Shown piece by piece: positions 37,490 to 46,023 of a stretch of 64,000 nucleotides of DNA. The notes under the pieces are model-generated. The model saw only the letters and a list, made by a program, of their open reading frames with translations. It made no database searches and was not told the DNA's origin. This stretch comes from Granulosicoccus sp965214025 (lineage in GTDB: Bacteria > Pseudomonadota > Gammaproteobacteria > Granulosicoccales > Granulosicoccaceae), in assembly GCA_965214025.1 (NCBI GenBank), contig CBDCAW010000003.1, positions 1-64,000 of the forward strand, in the 5' to 3' direction. Both the position numbers and the translations under genes were made by a program. The first letter of the stretch is position 1, and each line of letters begins with the position of its first letter.

Positions 37490-37897
37490 TCAGTTCGCCA
37501 TTAGGGCGTCGATGCCTGCCTGCGCAACTGCCACATCTTCGTCCGGGGCTCCGGAACCGACCCCGATCGCACCGACCACCTCGTCGTCAACGATAACGGG
37601 CAGGCCACCTTTCATGTTGGTGAAGGCGCCGCGCGTGGCGATGCCCGCCATGATACCGAATTCAACCGGTGCACCGCCGGTGGGCGCACCCGTGGAGGCA
37701 GCACTCAAGGCCTTGGCCATCGATGTATCGACACTATGAAACTTCGCACCGTCCATACGCAGGAACGCAAGCAACCTGCCGCTCGCATCGACGATGGCAA
37801 TGTTCTGCGGTACGCCAATCTGGTCAGCGTGCTGCCGTGCGCCGTCAAGCAGCACTCGGGAATCGTGAGCGGTCAAGGTGTGGCAGGTCTTCAGCAT
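37490..37897 (-). CDS. GlcG/HbpS-family (DUF336) protein
   Basis: 135 residues. Family features: ARQHADQIGVPQNIAIVDASG, LRMDGAKFHSVDTSMAKA and GGLPVIVDDEVVGAIGVGSG. Members such as HbpS bind haem or cobalamin; GlcG is of unknown function and often sits beside carbon-degradation genes. No signal peptide. First gene of a two-gene unit with iolB. Two 16-base direct repeats upstream may be regulatory. Confidence 0.85.
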   Translation of the reverse strand: MLKTCHTLTAHDSRVLLDGARQHADQIGVPQNIAIVDASGRLLAFLRMDGAKFHSVDTSMAKALSAASTGAPTGGAPVEFGIMAGIATRGAFTNMKGGLPVIVDDEVVGAIGVGSGAPDEDVAVAQAGIDALMAN

Positions 37898-37960
37898 GTG
37901 AGTGGTGGCTACAGGTAGTAAGAAGGTGACGGCTAGTCGTTAGGAATGATGACAAATATT

Positions 37961-38016
37961 TGAGACTGACGACTATCAGTAGAAAGTAATGGCTGCTGTC
38001 TGAGATTGAGGACTAT
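37961..38016 (-). promoter_or_regulatory. Two 16-base direct repeats upstream of glcG-like/iolB
   Basis: TGAGACTGACGACTAT (37961) and TGAGATTGAGGACTAT (38001), 40 bases apart, 13 of 16 equal bases or better. They lie 65-120 bases upstream of the GlcG-like start in an AT-richer stretch. The rest of the 295-base gap (37898-38192) shows no gene. Confidence 0.4.
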
Positions 38017-38192
38017 GGGTAACTTAAAATTCGGGTTAGGGTTAACGTATTCCAAAAATCACGATGAAGGGCCCACAACCTGAAGCCTGCCATCAAATAG
38101 CCGTCAGGCGCCTATCGGGTAATGGGTGCCAGGTCTTCAGTCAGACAAAGTCAAACGCGACATCATTGGGCTCGACATCTCTATGATGGTGT

Positions 38193-39257
38193 CTATGATG
38201 GTGGCGAAACGACGCTCTCAGCACCGACAGCCCGAGCCATCAGCGCAGCCACGGCCGTTCGCGGATCGGCTCCCTCGATGACGATGCGGTACACCTGCTC
38301 GATGATAGGCATGTCCACACCCAAAGCCAGCGCCTGCTCGTGCACCACTCTGGCGGCCAGTACGCCCTCCACCACCTGACGAATCTTGCGCTGCGCCTGC
38401 TCGATGCCAAGACCTTCCGCCAGTGCCAGGCCCATGCGACGGTTGCGCGATTGATCATCGGTACAGGTCAGCACGAGATCTCCCATGCCCGCCAGGCCCA
38501 TGAAGGTCTCTTCCTGCGCACCCAGTGCGACGCCGAAACGCATCATCTCGCGCAGTCCCCTGTTGATAAGAGCCACCCTTGCATTCGCACCGAAGCCGAG
38601 CCCATCGGACAGGCCGGCGGCGATAGCCAGCACGTTCTTGACGGCACCGCCGACCTCGACGCCGATGATGTCCGTAGACGTGTAGGCGCGAAAATGCGGG
38701 CTGGTAAGTTGAGCGGACAGGCTCGCTGCGTATTCGGCATCGGCACTCGCTACCGTCATGGCGGTAGGCAGGTCTCGCCCCACCTCGTGCGCGAAGGTCG
38801 GCCCTGACAGAACCGCTGTGCGTGTAAGCTTCGGCACCACGGCGTTCACCACCTGGCTGGGCAACAGCCCGGTGGACAACTCCATTCCCTTCGTAGCCCA
38901 GCACAGGCTGAAATCGCTGCGGTTTTCCAGGGTGGATGCCAGTGCTTCCAGCACGGAGCGAAACGCGTGACTGGGAACGGACACCAGCACATGGTCGGCA
39001 CCATCCAGGGCAGCCTGCCAATCGGGCTCGGCACGCAGGGTTTCGGGGAAAGAGGCGCCCGGCAGATACTCCGGATTCTCGCGCTGCGTGCCGAGTACTT
39101 CGAGCAACGCCTTGTCCCTGCCCCAGAGCTTGACCAACGAGCCGGCGCGAGCCAGTTGGATGGCGAGCGCCGTACCCCATGAGCCGGCGCCTATCACCGT
39201 GATTCCTGGTTGGGTACCTACCCCCGGCACCACCGGAATCGCCCCGGTATCAGTCAT
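38193..39257 (-). CDS. gpsA: Glycerol-3-phosphate dehydrogenase [NAD(P)+]
   Basis: 354 residues from ATG 39257. NAD site GITVIGAGSWGTALA; catalytic and substrate regions GGAVKNVLAIAAGLSDGLGFG (split over helix) and GLAGMGDLVLTC. It reduces dihydroxyacetone phosphate to glycerol-3-phosphate for phospholipid synthesis. The longer open frame upstream overlaps the exporter gene and is not conserved. It is 40 bases behind the exporter, and both follow rplQ, so expression may depend on the ribosomal operon. Confidence 0.96.
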   Translation of the reverse strand: MTDTGAIPVVPGVGTQPGITVIGAGSWGTALAIQLARAGSLVKLWGRDKALLEVLGTQRENPEYLPGASFPETLRAEPDWQAALDGADHVLVSVPSHAFRSVLEALASTLENRSDFSLCWATKGMELSTGLLPSQVVNAVVPKLTRTAVLSGPTFAHEVGRDLPTAMTVASADAEYAASLSAQLTSPHFRAYTSTDIIGVEVGGAVKNVLAIAAGLSDGLGFGANARVALINRGLREMMRFGVALGAQEETFMGLAGMGDLVLTCTDDQSRNRRMGLALAEGLGIEQAQRKIRQVVEGVLAARVVHEQALALGVDMPIIEQVYRIVIEGADPRTAVAALMARAVGAESVVSPPS

Positions 39258-39297
39258 CGATGCAGCCCTGCGGTCGGGTGCGATTTCCCAGTCGTTT

Positions 39298-41286
39298 TCA
39301 AGCCGCCAGTGCTCCAGTCTGCACGCGCCATTGCCGCGCGTAATAGCCATCCAGGCCCAACAGATCGTGATGCGTACCGGACTCTACGATCACGCCCTTT
39401 TCCATTACCACGATCCGGTCGGCGGCAACGATGGTAGACAGCCGGTGCGCCACTACCAGAACGGTTCGATCGCGGCTCAAGCGCGACAGTGAGCGCTGTA
39501 TGGCAGCTTCAGTTTCGTTGTCCACTGCACTGGTCGCCTCGTCCAGGATGAGTATCGGCGGGTCTTTCAATATCGCACGAGCCAGGGAGATTCGCTGGCG
39601 CTGTCCACCCGATAGCTTGACGCCACGCTCACCGACGAGCGTATCCAGCCCGTTCGGCAACGCGTCTATGAAGTCCATCGCTTCAGCGGCGCTGGCGGCC
39701 TCCCGGACGGCGTCGACGCTTGCCTCGTCATCGCCATAGGCAATGTTATCCCGCACGCTGCCTTCGAACAGGAATACATCCTGACTGACCAGCCCGATGA
39801 CCTCACGCAAGGCCTTGAGAGACAGACTGTCGATGGCCTGCCCATCGATGGAGATGAACCCCCTTCCTACCGGGTAGAAGCGCAGCAGCAACTTGATGAG
39901 CGTGGACTTGCCCGACCCCGTGGCGCCGACCAGCGCAACGGTGCTACCAGCGGAAACCGTCAGGCTGACATCGTCGAGCCCGGCGCCCGGAAGGACTATA
40001 CCGGCATCCGTACCAGTACCAGTACCAGTACCAGTACCAGTACCAGTACCAGCATCTGCACCTACCCTGTCACGTTCGGAGCCTGCGGTACCGACAGGTT
40101 CAGTAGCGAAGTGGCGGGGCGCATCCGAGCCGGCTTGCGTAGTACCTTCGTAGCGAAATCCGACCGACTCGAAGCGAACCTCGCCGCGTACCGGTCGCGC
40201 TAGCGTGCCTGTCGCGGTGTCGCGTACATTACTAGTGCTTTCGATCAAGCCAAGAATACGCCGGGTGCTCGCCATGGCTCGCTCGTACAGGTCTACCGTC
40301 TGCGCCAGGCGAGTCAATGGCCACAGGAGCCGTTGGGTGAGGAAAACCAGCATCCCGTAGAGCCCGACGTTCAGCGATCCGTCGATTGCCATGAACCCGC
40401 CCACGATAAACGTTGCCAGAAACCCGAGCAGAATCGCCATGCGAATCAATGGCACGAATGCCGAGCTGACCTGTATCGCCTGGCCGTTGGCTTCCACGTA
40501 GGCTCGACTGGCGAGGCGCAACCTGGAAGACTCGCGGGCCTCGGCCGTGAACGCCTTGATGGTGGCCATGCCGCCAAGATTGTTGGCCAAGCGATTGGCC
40601 AGGCTGCCGACCTGCTCGCGCACCTCTGCATACAGCGGAGTTGCCTTGCGCATGAAGTAGAACGCGCCCCAGATCACCACCGGTATCGGCGTGATCGCTA
40701 GCAAAGCAATGGTCGGGGAGACAATGAAGAACACGGTTCCCACCAGGAAGACCGCCATGAACACCTGGAGAAAATCGTTGGCGCCACCGTCTAGAAACCG
40801 CTCCAGTTGATTCACATCATCATTCAGAATAGACGTGAGTTCTCCAGAACTGCGGGATTCGAAAAACGCCATGTCCTGACGCTGTACCTGATCGTAGGCG
40901 TCCTGACGCAGGTCCGCCTGCAGATCCTGAGCTAGTTTCCGCCACAGAACCAGATACAGATACTCAAACACTGATTCACCAATCCAGATGAACAGGATGA
41001 GTACACCTAGCAGGGCAATTTGCTGGCGCGGGGTGTCGAATCCGAGTGCCGAGACGAAACTGCTTTCCTGATTCACCACGACATCGATCGCGATGCCGAT
41101 GAGGATTTCCGGCATGACGTCGAACAGGGTATTGAGCGCCGAGCACAGACTGGCCCCCAGGATTCTTCGACGGTAACCCCGCGCATACCGCAGTAGCCGA
41201 ATCAGAGCACTGAAGCTCGTCGGCGAGGCCTCTTTCGAATTAAAGCTGCCTGAGACGGTAGTTGCTGACAAGACTTCAGCCACCAC
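39298..41286 (-). CDS. ABC exporter (MsbA/MDR type half-transporter)
   Basis: 662 residues: six membrane helices (to about 330), then an ATPase domain. Walker A GATGSGKSTL near 455, signature LSGGQRQRISLARA, Walker B ILILDEATSAVD, His switch VVAHRLS. Between the aromatic A-loop (FRYEGT) and Walker A there is an insertion of about 50 residues containing a seven-fold Gly-Thr tract. GTG 41286 has GGAGG 6 bases upstream, only 27 bases after rplQ. Lipid or drug export is the family expectation; no single substrate can be named. Confidence 0.9.
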   Translation of the reverse strand: MVAEVLSATTVSGSFNSKEASPTSFSALIRLLRYARGYRRRILGASLCSALNTLFDVMPEILIGIAIDVVVNQESSFVSALGFDTPRQQIALLGVLILFIWIGESVFEYLYLVLWRKLAQDLQADLRQDAYDQVQRQDMAFFESRSSGELTSILNDDVNQLERFLDGGANDFLQVFMAVFLVGTVFFIVSPTIALLAITPIPVVIWGAFYFMRKATPLYAEVREQVGSLANRLANNLGGMATIKAFTAEARESSRLRLASRAYVEANGQAIQVSSAFVPLIRMAILLGFLATFIVGGFMAIDGSLNVGLYGMLVFLTQRLLWPLTRLAQTVDLYERAMASTRRILGLIESTSNVRDTATGTLARPVRGEVRFESVGFRYEGTTQAGSDAPRHFATEPVGTAGSERDRVGADAGTGTGTGTGTGTGTDAGIVLPGAGLDDVSLTVSAGSTVALVGATGSGKSTLIKLLLRFYPVGRGFISIDGQAIDSLSLKALREVIGLVSQDVFLFEGSVRDNIAYGDDEASVDAVREAASAAEAMDFIDALPNGLDTLVGERGVKLSGGQRQRISLARAILKDPPILILDEATSAVDNETEAAIQRSLSRLSRDRTVLVVAHRLSTIVAADRIVVMEKGVIVESGTHHDLLGLDGYYARQWRVQTGALAA
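40010..40052 (-). repeat. Hexanucleotide array GTACCA x7 encoding (Gly-Thr)n
   Basis: Seven perfect GTACCA units (plus strand) in the exporter gene, read as alternating Gly and Thr near residues 411-425, inside an insertion of the ATPase domain. Six-base units keep the frame whatever the copy number. Confidence 0.95.
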
Positions 41287-41313
41287 TCTAACCCTCCGGA
41301 CAAGTTACACGAA

Positions 41314-41679
41314 CTACAGCTCTGGTCGATCCACGAACTCGATGATGGCCATGGGTGCCTTGTCGCCGGGGCGTACGCCACACTTGAGGATCCGTGTGTA
41401 TCCGCCGGGACGCGCCTCGTAGCGTGGCCCGAGATCGGTAAACAGCTTGCCGACTGCCTGCTTGTCACGCAGGCGGGCAAAGGCCAGCCGCCGCTTGGCT
41501 ACATCGTCCTTCTTGCCCATCGTTACCAGCGGTTCGATGACGCGCCGCAATTCCTTGGCTTTCGGCAAGGTGGTCTTGATGGCTTCGTGCTCTACCAGGG
41601 ACGCTGCCATGTTACGAAACATGGCATGCCGGTGGCTACTGTTGCGATTGAGCTTGCGCCCGCTCTTACGGTGTCTCAT
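41314..41679 (-). CDS. rplQ: 50S ribosomal protein L17
   Basis: 121 residues (E. coli 127). Starts MRHRKSGRKLNRNSSHR and contains the basic, rRNA-binding KELRRVIEPLVT; the short C-terminus ends IEFVDRPEL. It sits near the tunnel exit of the large subunit. Last gene of the alpha unit, 62 bases behind rpoA. No terminator-like hairpin is visible before the exporter gene 27 bases on. Confidence 0.98.
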   Translation of the reverse strand: MRHRKSGRKLNRNSSHRHAMFRNMAASLVEHEAIKTTLPKAKELRRVIEPLVTMGKKDDVAKRRLAFARLRDKQAVGKLFTDLGPRYEARPGGYTRILKCGVRPGDKAPMAIIEFVDRPEL

Positions 41680-41741
41680 GAGTTCTGCGTTCCGCCGCCC
41701 GTATCAGGGCTCAGCTGCTAATTGTAATTCGACAGAAAAAG

Positions 41742-42734
41742 TTATTTCGCGAGTTCGCGTTGCTTCTGCAACTCGGGAGGCGGCCAGTTCTCGAGACGCA
41801 TACCCAATGACAGGGCTTGCTGTGCCAGCACATCCTTGATCTCTGTAAGAGACTTCTTGCCAAGATTCGGCGTCTTCAGCAACTCTACCTCCGTGCGTTG
41901 AATCAGATCACCGATGTAATAGATATTCTCGGCCTTCAGGCAGTTCGCGGAACGAACGGTCAATTCGAGATCATCTACCGGACGTAGCAGGATAGGATCG
42001 ATGTCCGATGCCGCCTCTTCCTCCTGAGCGTGACTTTCGGCTTTCAGGTCGACGAACACCGAGAGTTGCTCCTGAAGAATCGTCGCTGCCTTGCGGATAG
42101 CTTCTTCAGGGTCGATCGTTCCGTTGGTTTCGAGATCGATGATCAACTTGTCGAGGTCGGTTCTCTGCTCCACTCGCGCGCTCTCGACATTGTAGGCCAC
42201 CCGGTACACCGGGCTGAACGACGCGTCTATCTGCAGACTGCCGATCGGACGATTCTCGCCTTCTTCCAGCGTACGAGCCGATGCCGGGTCATAGCCCCGA
42301 CCTACCCGTGCCCTCAACGTCATGTTCAGATGTGAATCACCGGTGAGCGTGCAGATGACGTGATCAGGGTTGATGATCTCGATGTCATGATCCAGGGTGA
42401 TGTCCGACGCGGTAACCTGGCAAGGACCCTGCTTGACAAGCTTCAACGTAGCCTCTTCCTTGGCATGCATGACAATCGACACTCCCTTGAGGTTCAGAAG
42501 AATATCGAGTACATCTTCCTGCACGCCTTCCATGGTGGTGTACTCATGTAGCACGCCTTCGATCTCGGCCTCGTAAATGCTGGCACCCGGCATCGAGGAC
42601 AACAGGATACGTCGCAGCGCATTGCCCAGCGTGTGACCGAAACCGCGCTCCAGCGGCTCCAGCGTGACTTTTGCATGATTCGCATTGGAGGCCGAGACAT
42701 CGACAATGCGTGGTTTCAGAAATTCGGTTTGCAT
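41742..42734 (-). CDS. rpoA: RNA polymerase alpha subunit
   Basis: 330 residues (E. coli 329). The N-terminal dimerisation domain includes ERGFGHTLGNALRRILLSS; after a linker near 235 the C-terminal domain (LELTVRSANCLKAENIYYIGDL...LGKKSLTEIKDVL) contacts UP elements and activators. It is separated from rpsD by 174 bases that contain two hairpins, more than the short gap usual in enterics. Confidence 0.99.
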   Translation of the reverse strand: MQTEFLKPRIVDVSASNANHAKVTLEPLERGFGHTLGNALRRILLSSMPGASIYEAEIEGVLHEYTTMEGVQEDVLDILLNLKGVSIVMHAKEEATLKLVKQGPCQVTASDITLDHDIEIINPDHVICTLTGDSHLNMTLRARVGRGYDPASARTLEEGENRPIGSLQIDASFSPVYRVAYNVESARVEQRTDLDKLIIDLETNGTIDPEEAIRKAATILQEQLSVFVDLKAESHAQEEEAASDIDPILLRPVDDLELTVRSANCLKAENIYYIGDLIQRTEVELLKTPNLGKKSLTEIKDVLAQQALSLGMRLENWPPPELQKQRELAK

Positions 42735-42770
42735 GAAATTGAACCTGGTTGGAACCCCTCACTCAGCACC

Positions 42771-42799
42771 GACGAACCCCTTGGAAAAAGGGGTTCGTC
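42771..42799 (-). promoter_or_regulatory. Strong hairpin in rpsD-rpoA gap
   Basis: GACGAACCCC and GGGGTTCGTC form a perfect 10-bp stem with a 9-base loop. A second 6-bp stem (GGTGTG/CACACC, 42828-42851) lies nearer rpsD. No U-tract follows, so this is more likely a processing, attenuation or S4-control element than a simple terminator. Confidence 0.55.
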
Positions 42800-42908
42800 C
42801 GCTGAAGATCGAGCACGTCGAGCTGATGGTGTGGAAGAGGTGATTCACACCACTAAGCTGCTCTACAGCCGGCCATAGCGCCAGCACGTGCCTTGCATTC
42901 GGTACGGC

Positions 42909-43535
42909 CTACTTGGAGTAGAGCTCCACTACCAGCGATTCGTTGATCTCTGCAGGAAGATCGCCACGATCCGGAACGGATTTGAAGACGCCTTCGAACT
43001 TCTTGCCGTCCACTTCCAGCCAACCCGACTGAGTTCGCTGCTGCGCAAGCTGCAGCGAGTCCGAAATTCTGGCCTGCTTGCGAGCTTTTTCGCGCACTGA
43101 CACAGTCTGGCTCGGCTTGACCTGGTACGACGCTATGTTGACCAACTTACCGTCTACCATGATCGACTTGTGCGAGACCAGCTGACGGGCCTCCGCGCGG
43201 GTAGAACCGAAGCCCATCCGATATACCACGTTGTCGAGCCTAGATTCGAGCAGGGTCAGCAAGTTCTCACCCGTGGAACCCTTCGTGGAGGCAGCTGCCT
43301 TGTAGTAGTTCCGAAACTGCTTCTCTAGGACCCCGTACATGCGACGAAGCTTCTGCTTCTCACGCAGCTGAATCGCATAGTCCGACGGGCGCCCACGCTT
43401 AGCCTTGGCACCCTGCATGCCCGGCGGTGTTTCCAGATTGCACTTCGACTCCAACGGACGCAAACCCGACTTCAGGTAAAGATCCGTTCCCTCTCGGCGG
43501 CTCAGCTTACATTTCGGACCGATATATCTTGCCAC
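42909..43535 (-). CDS. rpsD: 30S ribosomal protein S4
   Basis: 208 residues (E. coli 206). Starts MARYIGPKCKLSRREGTDL; the S4 RNA-binding domain is RLDNVVYRMGFGSTRAEARQ and VSHKSIMVDGKLVN. It starts assembly of the 30S body and in enterics represses the alpha operon translationally. It lies 43 bases behind rpsK. Confidence 0.98.
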   Translation of the reverse strand: MARYIGPKCKLSRREGTDLYLKSGLRPLESKCNLETPPGMQGAKAKRGRPSDYAIQLREKQKLRRMYGVLEKQFRNYYKAAASTKGSTGENLLTLLESRLDNVVYRMGFGSTRAEARQLVSHKSIMVDGKLVNIASYQVKPSQTVSVREKARKQARISDSLQLAQQRTQSGWLEVDGKKFEGVFKSVPDRGDLPAEINESLVVELYSK

Positions 43536-43578
43536 TACACACTCCAGCTAAAGTCGTTCAGGGTGATAGCCAACTTCA

Positions 43579-43965
43579 TCACACACGCCGCTTCTTCGGC
43601 GGGCGGCAACCGTTATGCGGTATGGGCGTAACGTCGATGATGCTGCTGATCTTGTATCCGATGTTGTTCAAGGAGCGCACGGCAGAGTCTCTGCCGGGCC
43701 CTGGCCCTTTCACGTGTACATCGATGTTCTTGAGGCCGTATTCCTTGGCCGCCTCTCCTGCCCGTTCCGCGGCAACACCTGCTGCGAAAGGCGTACTCTT
43801 TCGAGATCCGCGAAAACCGGAGCCGCCCGCGGTGGCCCATGAGAGCGCATTACCCTGTCGGTCGGTGATCATCACGATGGTGTTGTTGAAAGATGCATGC
43901 ACGTGTGCGATACCATCTGTCACCGTGCGGCGGACCTTCTTCTTCGTGCTGCTGCTGGCTGCCAT
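43579..43965 (-). CDS. rpsK: 30S ribosomal protein S11
   Basis: 128 residues. Contains the conserved AHVHASFNNTIVMITDRQG and the C-terminal signature DVTPIPHNGCRPPKKRRV. It forms part of the platform near the mRNA exit and E site. Lies 48 bases behind rpsM. Confidence 0.98.
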   Translation of the reverse strand: MAASSSTKKKVRRTVTDGIAHVHASFNNTIVMITDRQGNALSWATAGGSGFRGSRKSTPFAAGVAAERAGEAAKEYGLKNIDVHVKGPGPGRDSAVRSLNNIGYKISSIIDVTPIPHNGCRPPKKRRV

Positions 43966-44013
43966 TCTAGTCTCTGATGTCGTACATTAATTCTGACCCG
44001 TTCAACGTCTTGA

Positions 44014-44370
44014 TCAACGCTTCAAGGGACGGCGCGGGCCCTTGCGGGTCCTGGCGTTCGTCTTCGTACGCTGACCACGAAGTGGCAAACCGCGACGGTG
44101 GCGAATACCACGATAGCACCCGAGATCCATGAGACGCTTGATGTTCATCGACACATCCCGCCGCAGGTCACCCTCCACGGTAAAGCGACCGACCTCGGTA
44201 CGCAGCTGCTCGATTTCCGACTCGGACAAATTCCTGACTTTCGTATCCGGCGCGACGCCCGCTGCGCTGCATATCGTATAGGCGCGAGTACGGCCTATTC
44301 CGAAAATCGAAGTGAGGGCGATCCAGGCGTGCTTCTGGACCGGGATGTTGATACCGGCTATGCGGGCCAT
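44014..44370 (-). CDS. rpsM: 30S ribosomal protein S13
   Basis: 118 residues, same as E. coli. MARIAGINIPVQKHAWIAL start, helix-two-turn-helix core, and the basic tail NARTRKGPRRPLKR that contacts P-site tRNA. It contributes to bridges between the subunits and lies 29 bases behind rpmJ. Confidence 0.98.
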   Translation of the reverse strand: MARIAGINIPVQKHAWIALTSIFGIGRTRAYTICSAAGVAPDTKVRNLSESEIEQLRTEVGRFTVEGDLRRDVSMNIKRLMDLGCYRGIRHRRGLPLRGQRTKTNARTRKGPRRPLKR

Positions 44371-44399
44371 TCTGTTCTCCGCCTGATAATAATGTTATT

Positions 44400-44512
44400 C
44401 AACCCTGACGCTGCTTATGTCGTGTATCGGAGCAGATCACACGGATCACGCCCTTCGCTTGACGATCTTGCAGCTACGGCAGATCTTCTTGACTGATGCT
44501 CTGACTTTCATG
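44400..44512 (-). pseudogene. rpmJ: 50S ribosomal protein L36 gene with apparent one-base deletion
   Basis: From ATG 44512 the frame reads MKVRASVKKICRSCKIVK, a perfect L36 start with the CxxC of the zinc site, then runs to a stop after 21 residues. The next frame continues GVIRVICSDTRHKQRQG to the stop at 44400-44402, with the third zinc Cys and the His. The span is 113 bases, exactly one short of the 114 needed for a 37-residue L36. The missing base lies near 44458-44461, where AAGCGAAGGG would be expected to read AAGCGnAAGGG. Position after secY is normal. Real loss of L36 is tolerated in E. coli, but a sequencing error is just as likely. Confidence 0.85.
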
Positions 44513-44632
44513 ATATTTCTCGACTATGTTCCAGTACTTCACGTCTGCATAAAGGCGGCGAATGAGGGCAGCTTAAAGCGCACCGTACCTTCGCCCCGAA
44601 CTGCGTTCTTCGAAACTGACCCCGGATTGGCT

Positions 44633-45994
44633 TCAACGAGCGCCCTTGGGTAACTTTCGGGTTTTAGAGTTGGTCTTGCTGCCCGACTTCTTCATCAGGC
44701 CCTCGTACTGATGACTCATCATGTGGGCCTGCGTCTGGGCCACGAAATCCATCACCACAACGACTATGATCAGCAGGGAAGTACCACCGAAATAGAAGGG
44801 TACATTCCACAGCAGGATAAGAAACTCCGGAAGCAGACAGACAAGCGTGATGTACAAGGCGCCGTATAACGTGAGCCTAGTCAGCACACCATCGATGTAG
44901 CGTGCCGTCTGGTCACCAGGCCGGATACCAGGAATGAATGCCCCAGATCGCTTCAGATTATCCGCCGTTTCCTTGGCATTGAACACCAATGCGGTGTAGA
45001 AGAAGCAGAAGAAGATGATTGCGGAAGCATACAGCAGAATATAGAGAGGCTGCCCAGGTTGCAAGGTGGACACCAGGGTATTCATCAGCGAGTTGCTGTT
45101 GTTCGTCGCAATATCACCCAGCGTTGCCGGGAACAAAATGATGCTCGAGGCGAAGATCGGCGGAATAACCCCGGCCATATTCAGCTTGAGTGGCAGATGG
45201 CTCGACTGCGCCGCAAACATCTTGCGCCCCTGCTGACGCTTGGCGTAGTTGACCGTGATCCGACGCTGCCCACGCTCCACGAAGACAACGAAGGCCGTTA
45301 CCACGAACACCATCCCGAACAAGAGAATGACCGTGAACGCACTCAGCTCACCGGTTCGAGCCAGCTCAAGTGTTCCTCCGATCGCCTGCGGCAGTCCTGC
45401 GACGATACCAGCGAAGATCAGTATCGAGATACCGTTGCCGATCCCGCGCTCGGTAATCTGCTCGCCCAGCCACATCAGAAACATCGTGCCCGTAACCAAC
45501 GTGATTGCCGCGGTGAGCACGAACCCCGGGCCGGTGAGGTAGACCACGCTATCGCCACCGGCTCCTTGGTTCTGAAGCGCGATGCTGACCCCGATGGACT
45601 GAATAGTGGCGAGCAGTAGAGTTCCATAGCGAGTGTATTTCGTGATGACACGCCGCCCACTTTCCCCTTCTTTCCTGAGCTGTTCCAGCGTGGGGATGAC
45701 ATGCGTCATCAGCTGCATGATGATGGACGCGGAGATGTAAGGCATGACGCCCAGGGCGAACAGTGACATCCGGCTCAATGCGCCGCCGCCGAACATGTTC
45801 AACATCCCCAGAATTCCACTACTCTGCTGTTCGAACAGCTGAGCCATGACTCTCGGATCTACACCCGGAATCGTGATGTGGGCGCCCGTGCGAAAGATCA
45901 ACAAAGCGAGCAGCACGAACAGAAGCCGTGACCTCAGCTCCGGCGAGCCGCTAACCGCGCCCATAGCGCTGGTTTTTCTGTCTCCTGCTGCCAT
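44633..45994 (-). CDS. secY: Protein translocase subunit SecY
   Basis: 453 residues (E. coli 443), ten membrane helices. Plug and lateral-gate regions follow TIPGVDPRVMAQLFEQQSSGI; cytosolic loops include YAKRQQGRKMF and the SecA/ribosome-contact RPGDQTARYIDGVLTRLT. It forms the SecYEG channel for export and membrane insertion. It lies at the usual place between rplO and rpmJ, with a 120-base gap to rpmJ. Confidence 0.98.
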   Translation of the reverse strand: MAAGDRKTSAMGAVSGSPELRSRLLFVLLALLIFRTGAHITIPGVDPRVMAQLFEQQSSGILGMLNMFGGGALSRMSLFALGVMPYISASIIMQLMTHVIPTLEQLRKEGESGRRVITKYTRYGTLLLATIQSIGVSIALQNQGAGGDSVVYLTGPGFVLTAAITLVTGTMFLMWLGEQITERGIGNGISILIFAGIVAGLPQAIGGTLELARTGELSAFTVILLFGMVFVVTAFVVFVERGQRRITVNYAKRQQGRKMFAAQSSHLPLKLNMAGVIPPIFASSIILFPATLGDIATNNSNSLMNTLVSTLQPGQPLYILLYASAIIFFCFFYTALVFNAKETADNLKRSGAFIPGIRPGDQTARYIDGVLTRLTLYGALYITLVCLLPEFLILLWNVPFYFGGTSLLIIVVVVMDFVAQTQAHMMSHQYEGLMKKSGSKTNSKTRKLPKGAR

Positions 45995-46023
45995 TTCAGT
46001 AGTCCGTCAAAGTCGGGTTGGCA

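Noticed and set aside
38028..38050. Telomere-like GGGTTAGGGTTA
   Set aside because: Only two units inside a chromosomal intergenic gap; nothing else suggests a chromosome end.
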